Source: a virus. From it: DNA of 45,665 bases. The notes beneath the pieces are model-generated. The model had not been told where the DNA came from. It did not search any database and was given only the letters and a program-made list of their open reading frames with translations. The stretch covers positions 1 through 45,665 of IMG/VR virus record IMGVR_UViG_3300009184_000073; one strand, given 5' to 3'. Below, one piece after another: positions 7,579 to 15,229 of the stretch. A program made the position numbers and the translations under genes. Position 1 is the stretch's first letter; every line of letters starts with the position of its first letter.

Positions 7579-8270
7579 AGGTTTCCGACGTTATCTCTCG
7601 CGCACGGAACATCCTGCTCGATTCCGATGCGACAAGCTACCGCTGGTCGAACGCGGAGATGATTGACTACATCAACGACGCCCAGCGCCTCGTTGCTGTC
7701 TATCGCCCCGACTCCTGCTCCGCATCCACAGTTCAAACCCTGTCTGCCGGAAGCAAGCAGAGCATCCCCACTGGCGGATTTCGTTTGCTTGATGTGGTGC
7801 GAAATATGGCGTCTGACGGAACAACTCCCGGTCGAGCCATCACCATCACGGCCCGAGACACGCTGGATCGGTTTGATCCGAACTGGCACACCGCCACCAA
7901 TCAGTCGGCGGTCAAGCACTTCACCTACGACGAACGCATCCCAGGGCAGTTCTTCGTGTATCCGCCCGTCAGCAGCGGCGTCAAAGTTGAGACCGTCTAC
8001 TCAAAGTACCCGTCCGCCGTCTCCGCCACGACCGACGACCTGACCGTTCAGGACTCGTACTTTGAGGCGCTGATCAACTACCTGCTGTTCCGCTGCTACT
8101 CAAAGGAGACGGACTTCGCAGCTAACGCGCAGCTCGCAAGCTCTTACCTGTCGCTGTTCGCATCCGTCCTTGGCATCAAGCTCCAGAAGGACATTGCCTT
8201 TGGGCCTAAGGTATCGAACAAAGGTGGAGATCCCAACGGCGCTGCGGCTCAGCTTGGAGGTGTTGCTTAA
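7575..8270 (+). CDS. Putative head-tail adaptor (DUF6682-like, 231 aa)
   Basis: The N-terminus (VISRARNILLDSDATSYRW, then WSNAEMIDYINDAQRLVA) is the helical pattern of gp6/gp11-type connector proteins, which bind under the portal and start the tail. A beta-rich middle follows (FTYDERIPGQFFVYPPVSSG), then a helical C-terminal region (FEALINYLLFRCYSKETDF). I recall this arrangement from the DUF6682 group found after capsid genes. Its place after the capsid gene and before a second connector-type gene fits that role. It overlaps both neighbours by a few bases. Confidence 0.7.
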   Translation: MKVSDVISRARNILLDSDATSYRWSNAEMIDYINDAQRLVAVYRPDSCSASTVQTLSAGSKQSIPTGGFRLLDVVRNMASDGTTPGRAITITARDTLDRFDPNWHTATNQSAVKHFTYDERIPGQFFVYPPVSSGVKVETVYSKYPSAVSATTDDLTVQDSYFEALINYLLFRCYSKETDFAANAQLASSYLSLFASVLGIKLQKDIAFGPKVSNKGGDPNGAAAQLGGVA

Positions 8271-8920
8271 TGGCCGCTTACGAAGACTTCTTCCCATACA
8301 TTCTCCCTGAGGTGCCTGGGGCCAATGAGCTGATCGTCACTCAGGCAATAAGAAATTCATGCATTGAGTTCTGCGAAAAGAGCCTTGCTCTTGTCGTGGA
8401 TCACGATCCCATTACGATCATCCAGAATCTGGTTGACTACGACCTTGATCCCCCGAAGGGCTACGTCGTAGTAAAAGTGCAACAGGCATGGCTTGAGAAC
8501 AACAAGCTGAATGCTGTTGCCCCAGACTTCGTGCGGGATGCGTCTACTTACAACAGGCTGTTCAGTTCGTACGAATCGCAGGCCAGCACTCCTCAGTACT
8601 ACCTCCAGAAAGAGCCTCGCTCAATCAGCGTGTGGCCATTACCGGATAAGAAATATGCGAACGGGCTGACTCTGCGCGTAGCCATTAAACCAACCAGGGC
8701 GAGCAGCGAGATTGACGATGTGGTTTTTGAGGACTACGCGGAGACCATTGCTCACGGCGCCCTGTACCGACTGATGATGTCGGCCGGCAAGCCATACAGC
8801 AACGCGCAGATGGCCGCAGTGGAGAAGGGATTGTTTGACGTAGGCGTAAACGTCGCCCGCAGTCGCGCTCTTCACGGCAATGTTCGCGGCAGCCTTGCCG
8901 TCCAGATGCGGAGGATCTGA
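8270..8920 (+). CDS. Putative tail/connector protein (216 aa)
   Basis: This protein probably helps complete the head-tail junction or short tail. It begins with a helical segment typical of adaptor proteins (FFPYILPEVPGANELIVTQAIRNSC read in parts), includes YYLQKEPRSISVWPLPDKKY near 107-126, and ends in helices with the arginine-rich tail QMRRI. Tail-tube-like or gp11-like adaptors of podoviruses have similar size and position. The start overlaps the previous stop (TAATG) and the stop overlaps the next start (TGATG). The exact role is inferred from order, not from a clear motif. Confidence 0.6.
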   Translation: MAAYEDFFPYILPEVPGANELIVTQAIRNSCIEFCEKSLALVVDHDPITIIQNLVDYDLDPPKGYVVVKVQQAWLENNKLNAVAPDFVRDASTYNRLFSSYESQASTPQYYLQKEPRSISVWPLPDKKYANGLTLRVAIKPTRASSEIDDVVFEDYAETIAHGALYRLMMSAGKPYSNAQMAAVEKGLFDVGVNVARSRALHGNVRGSLAVQMRRI

Positions 8921-9255
8921 TGTCAGAAAAGATCAAGCTCGTTCAGGGCGACAACCTACCTTATATCCGTCTCACCCTAACCGATCCCAATACGGGGTCT
9001 TCCATCGACCTAAGTGACCCAGACGTCATTGTGCGAGTCTACTTCCGGGCCACCGGAAGTGACACCGTTCTTTCGACGATCTTGTGCGAGAAGGTTAGCG
9101 GTGGCACGGCAGGGGTGGTCCGGTTCAACTTCCCTAATGGCGTTCTAGATGTAGATCCAGGCGCTTATGAGGGTGAGGTTGAAATCGACTTCGAAGGCCA
9201 GAAGCAAACGGTCTTCGAAGTCCTTAAGTTCAGCATCCGCTCTCAATTTAACTAA
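8920..9255 (+). CDS. BppU-N-like beta-sandwich structural protein (111 aa)
   Basis: The opening LVQGDNLPYIRLTLTDPNTG, followed by IDLSDPDVIVRVYFRATGSD and a closing PGAYEGEVEIDFEGQKQTVF, matches the pattern of the N-terminal domain of phage baseplate upper/receptor-binding proteins (BppU-N type). In those a small beta domain anchors fibres to the virion. Here it is a stand-alone protein, so it may be an adaptor between tail and fibres. It overlaps the upstream gene (TGATG) and lies 12 bases before the next. Confidence 0.65.
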   Translation: MSEKIKLVQGDNLPYIRLTLTDPNTGSSIDLSDPDVIVRVYFRATGSDTVLSTILCEKVSGGTAGVVRFNFPNGVLDVDPGAYEGEVEIDFEGQKQTVFEVLKFSIRSQFN

Positions 9256-9267
9256 GAGGTATTTACC

Positions 9268-9702
9268 ATGTCCGCAATGTCCGATTACCTTGAGAACAAG
9301 CTGGTTGACCAGCTCTTCCGAGGTCAAGCCGCTCCCACGACTACCACCCTGTACGTCGGTCTGTTCACTGCTGCCCCGTCTGACTCCGGCGGCGGCACGG
9401 AAGTCAGTGGCGGCAGCTATGCTCGCACATCTGTCTCTTCGTCTTTGGCCAACTGGGCTGGCACTCAGTCTTCCGGCTCGACGACCGCATCGAGCGGCAC
9501 AGGTGGCTCGACTTCAAACAACAACGCCATTACGTTTGCGACTCCGTCCGCCACCTGGGGAACGGTTACGCACTTTGGCATCTTTGATGCGGCCTCTGCC
9601 GGCAACCTGTTGTTCTGGGGTGCGCTGACCATCAGCAAAACGGTCAACCAGTCCGATACCGTTACGTTCCCGGCTGGCTCTCTGTCTGTCACCTTTGCGT
9701 AA
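9268..9702 (+). CDS. Tail-associated structural protein (144 aa)
   Basis: The N-terminus SDYLENKLVDQLFRGQAAP, then LYVGLFTAAPSDSGGGTEV, is a pattern I know from a common family of phage tail or fibre-associated proteins of about 140-160 aa. The rest is Ser/Thr/Gly-rich and beta-like, with THFGIFDAASAGNLLFWGAL near the C-terminus. It sits between the BppU-like gene and the repeat protein, so a role in tail decoration or fibre attachment is likely. ATG 9268 has a good ribosome site (AGAGG). Enzymatic motifs are absent. Confidence 0.7.
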   Translation: MSAMSDYLENKLVDQLFRGQAAPTTTTLYVGLFTAAPSDSGGGTEVSGGSYARTSVSSSLANWAGTQSSGSTTASSGTGGSTSNNNAITFATPSATWGTVTHFGIFDAASAGNLLFWGALTISKTVNQSDTVTFPAGSLSVTFA

Positions 9703-9715
9703 AAGCGGGTAAGGG

Positions 9716-11020
9716 ATGCTGCTCAATAGTTCTGCGCTTAATAGCGCGGCACTAAATGCAAGCTCTGGAGCGGTTGCGTCACAGAGCTTGGCTTGTTCCG
9801 TCTCAACAACGGCGCAAGTCAGCGCGTCCCTTGATAAGTCGGTAAGCTTTGACGCGTCGATTGCGTGCGCTGCATCATCGTCTGCTTCACTTATCCAGCC
9901 AATAGAGCTGTCCGGATCAGCGAGCTTAGCGTTTGCGGCGTCCGGCGGGCTCTCAGTACAAAAAGGAGTCTCGTCCGGCATATCTGCGGCTGCAACAGCA
10001 TCAGCAGACATCTCCTTAGGGAAGGCGCTTGCATCTTCCGTCTCCCTGTCTGTCACATCGTCAGTCAGTCTGTCTGTGGTCAAGGGGGTTTCGTCCTCCA
10101 TTTCTACAGCGGTCACAGCGGACGCGAGTCTTTCGCCAGAAAAGAATCTGTCGACATCTGTCTCGACAGCTTTTGTTGCCTCATCTAGTCTTTCGGCAGA
10201 GAAACCTCTATCGGTTTCTGCTGCATTTGCAATCACGGCTTCCGCGAACCTTTCAGCAGAAAAGGGTATCGCATCTTCTATAGCCGCGGTCGCCACAACA
10301 TCCGCAACTCTTTCGGGTGGGGCGGGCATCTCGGCATTTGCTGTGTTGGCCGTTACGGCTTCCGGTAGCCTTTCCGCAAGCAAGATACTAGCGGCATCCG
10401 TTGCCGCAACGGCAGTTCAGTCGTCTTCATTCTCAGTTGCGTTACGGATAGCTTCCAGCGTTTCCGCTTCCTTGTCTGCTTCTGGCAGCATGTCGAAGAC
10501 GGCGTCGATTGCCGCTTCTATTCAGGCATCAGTGGCGCGGTCGGGGGCGCTTGCCATTACCGCAAGGCTTGCCGCGTCCGCAAGCGCTGTTGCAAGCATC
10601 GCTCAGGCTTCAATAATTTCCTTCAGAAGTGTTGCTGCCTCCATCAGTGCAACATCTTCGGCAAGCGCAAGCGCATCGATAATCCGAAGCATTGCCGGCT
10701 CCATTAATGCAACCGCTCAGGCCTCAGGCTTGGTTTCTGCGGTTTTGGTTTTTAGTGGCTCGGCGCTTTCTACCGCGCTAACCAGCCCAACGATTTTTAT
10801 TACCAAGAGATTTGGCGGGAGCGCGTTGGCTTCAGCCGCTGTTGCCAGTTCGCGCCTGCGAAAGATCTACACTCAATCCGGCCTCTTGTCGTCCGTGTCA
10901 ACAAGCTACGTGCAGGCAAGTGCCGCCGCCAACGACATCGAGGTGTCTGCTTCTTACAACGACATTGCCGTAGGTGCAGAGATCGAATATATCAATGTTG
11001 AAGTTCTGAAGGTTGCGTAA
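9716..11020 (+). CDS. Ala/Ser-rich 20-residue-repeat protein (434 aa)
   Basis: Residues 28 to about 348 are built from about 16 degenerate repeats of 20 residues (one of 21). The consensus is roughly S-[IV]-S-A-x-x-x-A-S-x-S-L-S-x-x-K-x-[LI]-x-[SA]. Small residues at fixed places alternate with beta-branched and aliphatic ones, as in beta-solenoids or fibre shafts. The N-terminus repeats a shorter motif (LLNSSALNSAALN). The C-terminal 60 residues are non-repetitive (SASYNDIAVGAEIEYINVEV) and may cap or anchor the protein. It lies among tail-fibre genes and overlaps the next start (TAATG), so a fibre shaft or decoration protein is most likely. I cannot name a family. Confidence 0.75.
   Translation: MLLNSSALNSAALNASSGAVASQSLACSVSTTAQVSASLDKSVSFDASIACAASSSASLIQPIELSGSASLAFAASGGLSVQKGVSSGISAAATASADISLGKALASSVSLSVTSSVSLSVVKGVSSSISTAVTADASLSPEKNLSTSVSTAFVASSSLSAEKPLSVSAAFAITASANLSAEKGIASSIAAVATTSATLSGGAGISAFAVLAVTASGSLSASKILAASVAATAVQSSSFSVALRIASSVSASLSASGSMSKTASIAASIQASVARSGALAITARLAASASAVASIAQASIISFRSVAASISATSSASASASIIRSIAGSINATAQASGLVSAVLVFSGSALSTALTSPTIFITKRFGGSALASAAVASSRLRKIYTQSGLLSSVSTSYVQASAAANDIEVSASYNDIAVGAEIEYINVEVLKVA
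9797..10759 (+). repeat. About 16 degenerate 60-bp coding repeats
   Basis: This is the DNA behind the 20-residue protein repeats. Units diverge strongly at the base level while the residue pattern is kept, so selection acts on the protein pattern; this is not a fresh tandem duplication. Because units are a multiple of three, a long antisense frame also stays open across them. Confidence 0.7.
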
Positions 11021-12159
11021 TGCCAGTCCTCTATTCAAACAACGCATCGGCTACCCTAGCATCTTCGATTACGAACATCGCCACAAGCCTGACCGTTGCG
11101 ACGGGAAAGGGCGCTCTATTCCCGTCAATCTCTGGCGGAGACTACTTTTACGTCACGCTGACTGACGCCTCGAGCAACATCGAGATTGTCAAGGTTACGG
11201 CCGTAAGCACGGACACATTCACCGTCACTCGCGCCCAAGACGGGACGACTGCTAGAGCGTGGTCAACCGGAGATACCGTGGAACTCCGTGTTGCAAGGGT
11301 GATGCTGAATGACCTAAAGACTGAGCGGCTGGCGCTTACTGGCGGCACGATGACGGGGCAGTTAATATTTCCGGCATCCACAACAACGGCAGCGCCTTTT
11401 AATATTGGTGTCGGCTCTGCACCGACCAGCCCGGTTACGGGGGATGTTTGGGGAACCTCTAGCGGCTTGTTTTACCGCATTTCCGGCGCCACGTATTCAA
11501 TAGCAAGTCTAAATCAAAGCAACCAAACATTTTCCGGCAATCAAATCTTTTCATCTATTAGCTCAGCGGCATCGCTAACAATTCAGGCATCCGCGGTAGC
11601 GCAGACATTGACAATTGGCAATACGGGTCATACTGGAACAATTGCTATTGGCTTGTCTACTGCAAGCCAAACCACCAACATTCAGGCTGGAGCAACAGCA
11701 TCTGGCAGCACCAAAACCATAAACATTGGTACGGCTGGCCTAAGTGGATCGACAACTGCAATAGCTATTGGTTCTGCTGTTTCTGGCGCAACAACCAGCG
11801 TCGCTGCCAGCGGGCAATGGACCTTCTCGGGAAACATTAAAGAGAACGTCTTTACCATCACTGATGGCGCATCTGTTGACGTAAACCCAGCCAACGGATC
11901 TATTCAGCTCTGGACTCTTGGTGCAAGCCGAACTCCAACGGCAAGCAGCTTTGCTGCCGGCCAGAGTGTTACGCTGATGGTTACAGCCGGAGCCAACGCC
12001 ATTACCTGGACTGACACCAGCTTTGGATCTGGCGGCGTTAAATGGGTTGGTTCGGCTGGCGCTGGATCCGCGCCAACATTGTCGACCACAGTAGTCAGCA
12101 TTATTGAGCTTTGGAAGACCGGATCCCAGGTCTACGGCGCATTTGTGGGAGTTGCATAA
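11020..12159 (+). CDS. Tail fibre protein with beta-helical repeats (379 aa)
   Basis: The N-terminal 100 residues (YFYVTLTDASSNIEIVKVTA, TRAQDGTTARAWSTGDTVEL) form the known fibre-base pattern that includes the TRAQ(D/E)GT-A element of phage tail fibres. LTGGTMTGQL at 107-116 is a frequent fibre element. Residues about 185-255 hold short repeats of the TINIGTAG/TIAIG type, typical of triple beta-helices, before a C-terminal receptor-side domain. The fibre probably binds the host surface. Start and stop overlap the neighbours (TAATG on both sides), which ties its expression to the fibre cluster. Confidence 0.8.
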   Translation: MPVLYSNNASATLASSITNIATSLTVATGKGALFPSISGGDYFYVTLTDASSNIEIVKVTAVSTDTFTVTRAQDGTTARAWSTGDTVELRVARVMLNDLKTERLALTGGTMTGQLIFPASTTTAAPFNIGVGSAPTSPVTGDVWGTSSGLFYRISGATYSIASLNQSNQTFSGNQIFSSISSAASLTIQASAVAQTLTIGNTGHTGTIAIGLSTASQTTNIQAGATASGSTKTINIGTAGLSGSTTAIAIGSAVSGATTSVAASGQWTFSGNIKENVFTITDGASVDVNPANGSIQLWTLGASRTPTASSFAAGQSVTLMVTAGANAITWTDTSFGSGGVKWVGSAGAGSAPTLSTTVVSIIELWKTGSQVYGAFVGVA

Positions 12160-12863
12160 TGCTTTCACGGGCTCTCCGATCCGCTGTTATGTCGCGTCAG
12201 GCAGACAATGTTTCTTCCATCTCATTTATTGCCAGCACAGGCGTTAACGTAAAAACAATAACGTATCCATCTGCCGCCAGTGGCGCACAGGCTGGAGACC
12301 TTCTTATTGTTTACTATAACTCAGCAACGGACGCTGTCGCAACGCCTCCATCATTGAGTTTTGCGGGCTCTGGTCTAACGCAGCTTGCGTCATATAATGA
12401 ATATGCAACGGCAGCTGCCGACGCGGGCAATATTTACATTGGCTACAAGATTCTGACGTCGGCAGATCTTGGATCAACATTTACGCCAACAACCGCTGGC
12501 CCTTATTACGTATGGTCGTGCTCAGTATTTAGGCTAAACAACAAAAGTTTAACATCCGTTACTTCGGGCAGCGTAACAACAAACGGAAACGCGGGAACTA
12601 TTGCTACCCCTTCAGCTCAAACAATCACCTCGTCTAGCGGCACAGCGCCATTGATAGCCTTGGGTTTTTACAGCATTGAGGGCGGAGGTAACGCATCAGC
12701 CTCTACGATGTCTCCCACGCAAACCGGGTCGGTCATTCAATTCACCTCACACGTTCTTCGATACAAAATTTATAACTCATCCCCACAAAACGTAACCTGC
12801 ACTTACTCGTCGACCGGAGGAACCGCCAGGGGAATGGCATCCATGTACCTGTCGCTCTCATAA
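12159..12863 (+). CDS. Fibre-tip or adhesin-like protein (234 aa)
   Basis: Start ATG 12159 overlaps the previous stop and follows GGGAG at 12147-12151; an ATG further upstream at 12111 lies inside the fibre gene without such a site. The protein is Ser/Thr/Ala/Gly-rich and predicted beta-rich: AQAGDLLIVYYNSATDAV, then YYVWSCSVFRLNNKSL, ending GMASMYLSLS. This resembles concanavalin-like or adhesin domains that open with GDLLIV-type strands in phage tip proteins. Placed between a fibre and a fibre-assembly gene, it may be a separate receptor-binding subunit. No catalytic residues are recognisable. Confidence 0.65.
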   Translation: MLSRALRSAVMSRQADNVSSISFIASTGVNVKTITYPSAASGAQAGDLLIVYYNSATDAVATPPSLSFAGSGLTQLASYNEYATAAADAGNIYIGYKILTSADLGSTFTPTTAGPYYVWSCSVFRLNNKSLTSVTSGSVTTNGNAGTIATPSAQTITSSSGTAPLIALGFYSIEGGGNASASTMSPTQTGSVIQFTSHVLRYKIYNSSPQNVTCTYSSTGGTARGMASMYLSLS

Positions 12864-12875
12864 AGGTAGCACAAA

Positions 12876-13301
12876 ATGTATGCGCTGATTAACAACGGCA
12901 ACATCGTTAAGTATCCAGCAAGCCTTTCGGCCGAGTATCCAAACACATCGTTTCCAGAAGAGCCGACTTCAGAAACCTTGCTTGAGTTTGGTGTTGTTGT
13001 GGTTGAGGAGTCTGCTCGGCCAGACTTTAGCCCTCTAATTGAATACTTGGTTGAAGTTACTCCGGTATTTGATAGCGGAGTTTGGAAACAGGCTTGGCAA
13101 GTCAACGAGCTTGATGAAATTAAAGCGTCCTTGAATGTTCGCTCGGAGCGAAACGCAAGGCTTTCCAGTAGCGACTGGACACAAATCGCGGACGCAACAG
13201 TTGACAAGGCTGCGTGGGCCGTTTATCGACAGGCTTTGCGCAACGTCCCGGACCAGCAGGACTTTCCTTTCAGGGTTCAATGGCCAAGCAAGCCTCAGTA
13301 A
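12876..13301 (+). CDS. Tail fibre assembly-type protein (141 aa)
   Basis: The C-terminal half follows the familiar chaperone pattern of phage fibre-assembly proteins: RNARLSSSDWTQIADATVDK, then AAWAVYRQALRNVPDQQDFP, ending in a Trp-Pro tail. The N-terminal half starts MYALINNGNIVKYPASL, as in proteins that cap or fold fibre tips. Such proteins help trimerise or fold the fibre and may stay on its tip. Position just after the fibre genes supports this. ATG 12876 follows AAAGG. Confidence 0.8.
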   Translation: MYALINNGNIVKYPASLSAEYPNTSFPEEPTSETLLEFGVVVVEESARPDFSPLIEYLVEVTPVFDSGVWKQAWQVNELDEIKASLNVRSERNARLSSSDWTQIADATVDKAAWAVYRQALRNVPDQQDFPFRVQWPSKPQ

Positions 13302-13351
13302 CCAATAGCATGTGTAACAAAACAATTTAATAGATAGACTGAGGATAGAAA

Positions 13352-13720
13352 ATGATTGGCGAACTTATTGCATTGATGTTCCTAAGTAGAGATCTGGCTC
13401 ACCGAAAGCATCTGCTTGTTTCCGGGCCCGGCGCATACGCCGCCCATCAAGCTCTAGCCGAGTTCTACGACGGCATTGTGGAAATTGCAGACGAGATTGC
13501 CGAGACCTATATGGGCAGCGGCAAAGAAATCGAAAAGATCCCGCTTCTTGCGCACAAGGGTGGAGACGACATCATTGAAATCCTCCAGGCCCATCACGAC
13601 TGGGTGCTGAAAAATCGCTACGAGGTTGTGGAAAAAGAAGACACCTCGATACAAAACATCATAGATGAGGGCGTGGCGCTTTATCGCCGAACCCTCTTTA
13701 AGCTTCGTAGGCTGAAGTAA
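13352..13720 (+). CDS. DUF5856-like helical protein (122 aa)
   Basis: The whole sequence fits the DUF5856 pattern I know from many phages. LIALMFLSRDLAHRKHLL is followed by ALAEFYDGIVEIADEIAETY, a helical region with ILQAHHDWVLKNRYEVV, and DTSIQNIIDEGVALYRRTLF. His, Glu and Asp placed along four helices suggest a ferritin-like bundle, but metal binding is my inference. The function is unknown; it sits between fibre and lysis genes. The 50-base gap upstream shows no convincing promoter. Confidence 0.7.
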   Translation: MIGELIALMFLSRDLAHRKHLLVSGPGAYAAHQALAEFYDGIVEIADEIAETYMGSGKEIEKIPLLAHKGGDDIIEILQAHHDWVLKNRYEVVEKEDTSIQNIIDEGVALYRRTLFKLRRLK

Positions 13721-13732
13721 GAGGTAAGCGCC

Positions 13733-13930
13733 GTGAATAATCTGACCGAGCAAACCAAACACGTTGTTGATGCGGTGAGTGTTGGCACGGTTCTGCTCTC
13801 CCTGTCTCAATGGCTTCCTCCGATTGCCGCCTTGATTTCTATTGTTTGGGGCTGCATCAGGATCTATGAAACCAAAACCGTTCAAGGATGGTTGGGCCGA
13901 GGCCCGGAGGCGGGGCAAAAGAATGAGTAA
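13733..13930 (+). CDS. Putative holin (65 aa)
   Basis: Holins permeabilise the inner membrane at a set time so that lysis can begin. This 65-aa protein has a hydrophobic stretch at about 14-44 (VDAVSVGTVLLSLSQWLPP then IAALISIVWGCIRIYE). That could form one or two membrane helices around the WLPP turn, with a charged tail (GRGPEAGQKNE). The GTG start at 13733 follows GAGG with spacing 8. It overlaps the endolysin gene by 8 bases, the normal holin-endolysin order. Confidence 0.75.
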   Translation: MNNLTEQTKHVVDAVSVGTVLLSLSQWLPPIAALISIVWGCIRIYETKTVQGWLGRGPEAGQKNE

Positions 13931-14399
13931 CTTCCGGGTTGTTGTTGCGGCGCTCACTCTGTCGGCAACGGCATTTGGCGGCTTAGTGATGAATGAAGGC
14001 TGGTCAGATGTCGCAGAACCACCAGTCCCTGGCGATGTTCCGACATACGGGTTTGGCACCACAACCGACGAACAAGGCCGGCCACTTAAGGGTGGAGAGA
14101 AGATCAATCCTGCCAAGGCTGTGGTTCGCGCACTCCAAGATATCCGGAGGTATGAGGGGGCAATCAAGACCTGCGTGAAGGTGCCTCTTCATCAGTACGA
14201 GTACGACGCTTACGTTTCCCTGGCCTACAACATTGGATCGGGGGCGTTTTGTGGCAGCACTCTTGTCAGGAAACTTAACGCTCAGGATTATTCTGGTGCC
14301 TGCTCCGAGATTTTGCGCTGGGACCGATTTAACGGCGAGCGCCTCCGTGGCCTGTCGATTCGCCGACAGGCTGAATACGAACAATGCGTAGGAGGCTGA
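13923..14399 (+). CDS. Endolysin, GH24 lysozyme with SAR-like N-terminus
   Basis: This enzyme cleaves peptidoglycan between MurNAc and GlcNAc. The motif NEGWSDVAEPPVPGDVPTYG gives E25 as the likely acid, with D38 and T41 as the likely partners in the E/D/T set of phage lysozymes. YGFGTT follows, as in this subfamily. The spacing differs from T4 lysozyme but matches GH24 proteins with a VPGD insertion that I recall. The N-terminal 22 residues (weakly hydrophobic, Gly/Ala/Thr-rich) look like a signal-arrest-release anchor, so the enzyme may reach the periplasm by Sec. Start ATG 13923 was chosen over an upstream frame extension inside the holin gene. Confidence 0.85.
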   Translation: MSNFRVVVAALTLSATAFGGLVMNEGWSDVAEPPVPGDVPTYGFGTTTDEQGRPLKGGEKINPAKAVVRALQDIRRYEGAIKTCVKVPLHQYEYDAYVSLAYNIGSGAFCGSTLVRKLNAQDYSGACSEILRWDRFNGERLRGLSIRRQAEYEQCVGG

Positions 14400-14400
14400 T

Positions 14401-14892
14401 ATGCTGTACCTGCTGAATCCACGCGTCTGGATTGCCTTGGCTATGGCAATCCTTTTGTCTATCACACATTTCTATGCTTTTCGTTCCGGCAAGTCGTTTG
14501 TTCGGGCGGAATGGGATAAGGAAAAAGCTGTTCAGCTAGAAACCGCTCTTAAGCAAGAGTCGGAGTTTAGGGTTAAAGAGCAACAGCTTGTTAAGGCTAA
14601 ACAAGAGAGCGAGGTAAAGTATGTTGAACTCAAGAAGCGTTACGAGCGCAGCGCTGCTGGCGCTCAGTCTGAGCTTGGTCAGTTGCGCGACAAGCTCTCC
14701 TCCTCGGGTGCTTCAGCCTCCGCAAGCCCCGCCTCCGGCGCCCGAGTTAATGCAGGAGCAGGACTTGAGCGAGAGCTACTCGGACATTGTGCGACGGCTC
14801 TTGTTGGAATGGCAGCAGAAGCTGACCGACTGGAAGCGCTCGTCGTAGGCCTCCAAGGCTACGTGCGCGGCGTATGCATGAAGAAAAACTGA
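14401..14892 (+). CDS. Rz: Inner-membrane spanin Rz-like (163 aa)
   Basis: Spanins fuse the inner and outer membranes in the last step of lysis of Gram-negative cells. The N-terminus has one membrane helix (about 9-28, WIALAMAILLSITHFYAFRS). A long charged coiled coil in the periplasm follows (about 35-100, KEKAVQLETALKQESEF and on). That is the i-spanin layout. It starts one base after the endolysin stop with a strong AGGAGG site and contains the Rz1 gene in another frame. Confidence 0.85.
   Translation: MLYLLNPRVWIALAMAILLSITHFYAFRSGKSFVRAEWDKEKAVQLETALKQESEFRVKEQQLVKAKQESEVKYVELKKRYERSAAGAQSELGQLRDKLSSSGASASASPASGARVNAGAGLERELLGHCATALVGMAAEADRLEALVVGLQGYVRGVCMKKN
14621..14848 (+). CDS. 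Rz1: Outer-membrane spanin Rz1-like, nested in Rz
   Basis: This 75-aa lipoprotein is wholly embedded in the Rz gene in a different frame. The signal peptide SAALLALSLSLVSC ends in a lipobox (L19-V20-S21-C22), so C22 should be lipidated and the protein held in the outer membrane. The mature part begins Pro-rich (SSPPRVLQPPQAPPPAPELM), as in other o-spanins. It would bind Rz through its C-terminal part. ATG 14621 follows GAGG at 14611-14614. Confidence 0.85.
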   Translation: MLNSRSVTSAALLALSLSLVSCATSSPPRVLQPPQAPPPAPELMQEQDLSESYSDIVRRLLLEWQQKLTDWKRSS

Positions 14893-14911
14893 AAGCACCG
14901 GAGAAAATCGT

Positions 14912-15223
14912 ATGAAGGCGTCAAACATCAAACGCGATGGCGGAAAGCTGGTTTACCGGGGGCATGAGTTTCCGGGATTCAACAAGCCAGTTGACGCCCC
15001 GGATGGCGCCAAGCAGAAAAAGATGGTTCTCGCCAAAAAGGGTGACGAGGTAAAACTGGTTCGCTTTGGCCTACGCGGCATGCAGGATTACACCCAGCAC
15101 CACGACGAAAAGCGCCGGGATAACTATCTTTCTCGATCCGCCGGAATCAGGGACAAGAACGGAAACCTGACCAAGGATGACAAGTTCAGCGCCAACTACT
15201 GGGCGCGAACCAAGCTCTGGTAA
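14912..15223 (+). CDS. DUF5754-like small phage protein (103 aa)
   Basis: This basic protein matches the pattern of a small phage family (DUF5754, from memory). VKLVRFGLRGMQDYTQHHDE is followed by a stretch of RRDNYLSRSAGIRDKNGN type and a SANYWARTKLW end. The N-terminus DGGKLVYRGHEFPGFNKP is also typical. The function is unknown; it could be a capsid- or DNA-associated protein given its charge. It sits between the lysis cassette and the large tail genes. Confidence 0.65.
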   Translation: MKASNIKRDGGKLVYRGHEFPGFNKPVDAPDGAKQKKMVLAKKGDEVKLVRFGLRGMQDYTQHHDEKRRDNYLSRSAGIRDKNGNLTKDDKFSANYWARTKLW

Positions 15224-15229
15224 CACGAC

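Noticed and set aside
9514-10383. Long leftward frame opposite the 20-residue repeat gene
   Set aside because: Repeats in multiples of three keep the antisense frame open; operon order, start and overlap with the fibre gene support the rightward strand.
13842-13922. Upstream extension of the endolysin start
   Set aside because: It would overlap most of the holin C-terminus and lacks a better ribosome site; ATG 13923 gives a proper signal-anchor N-terminus.
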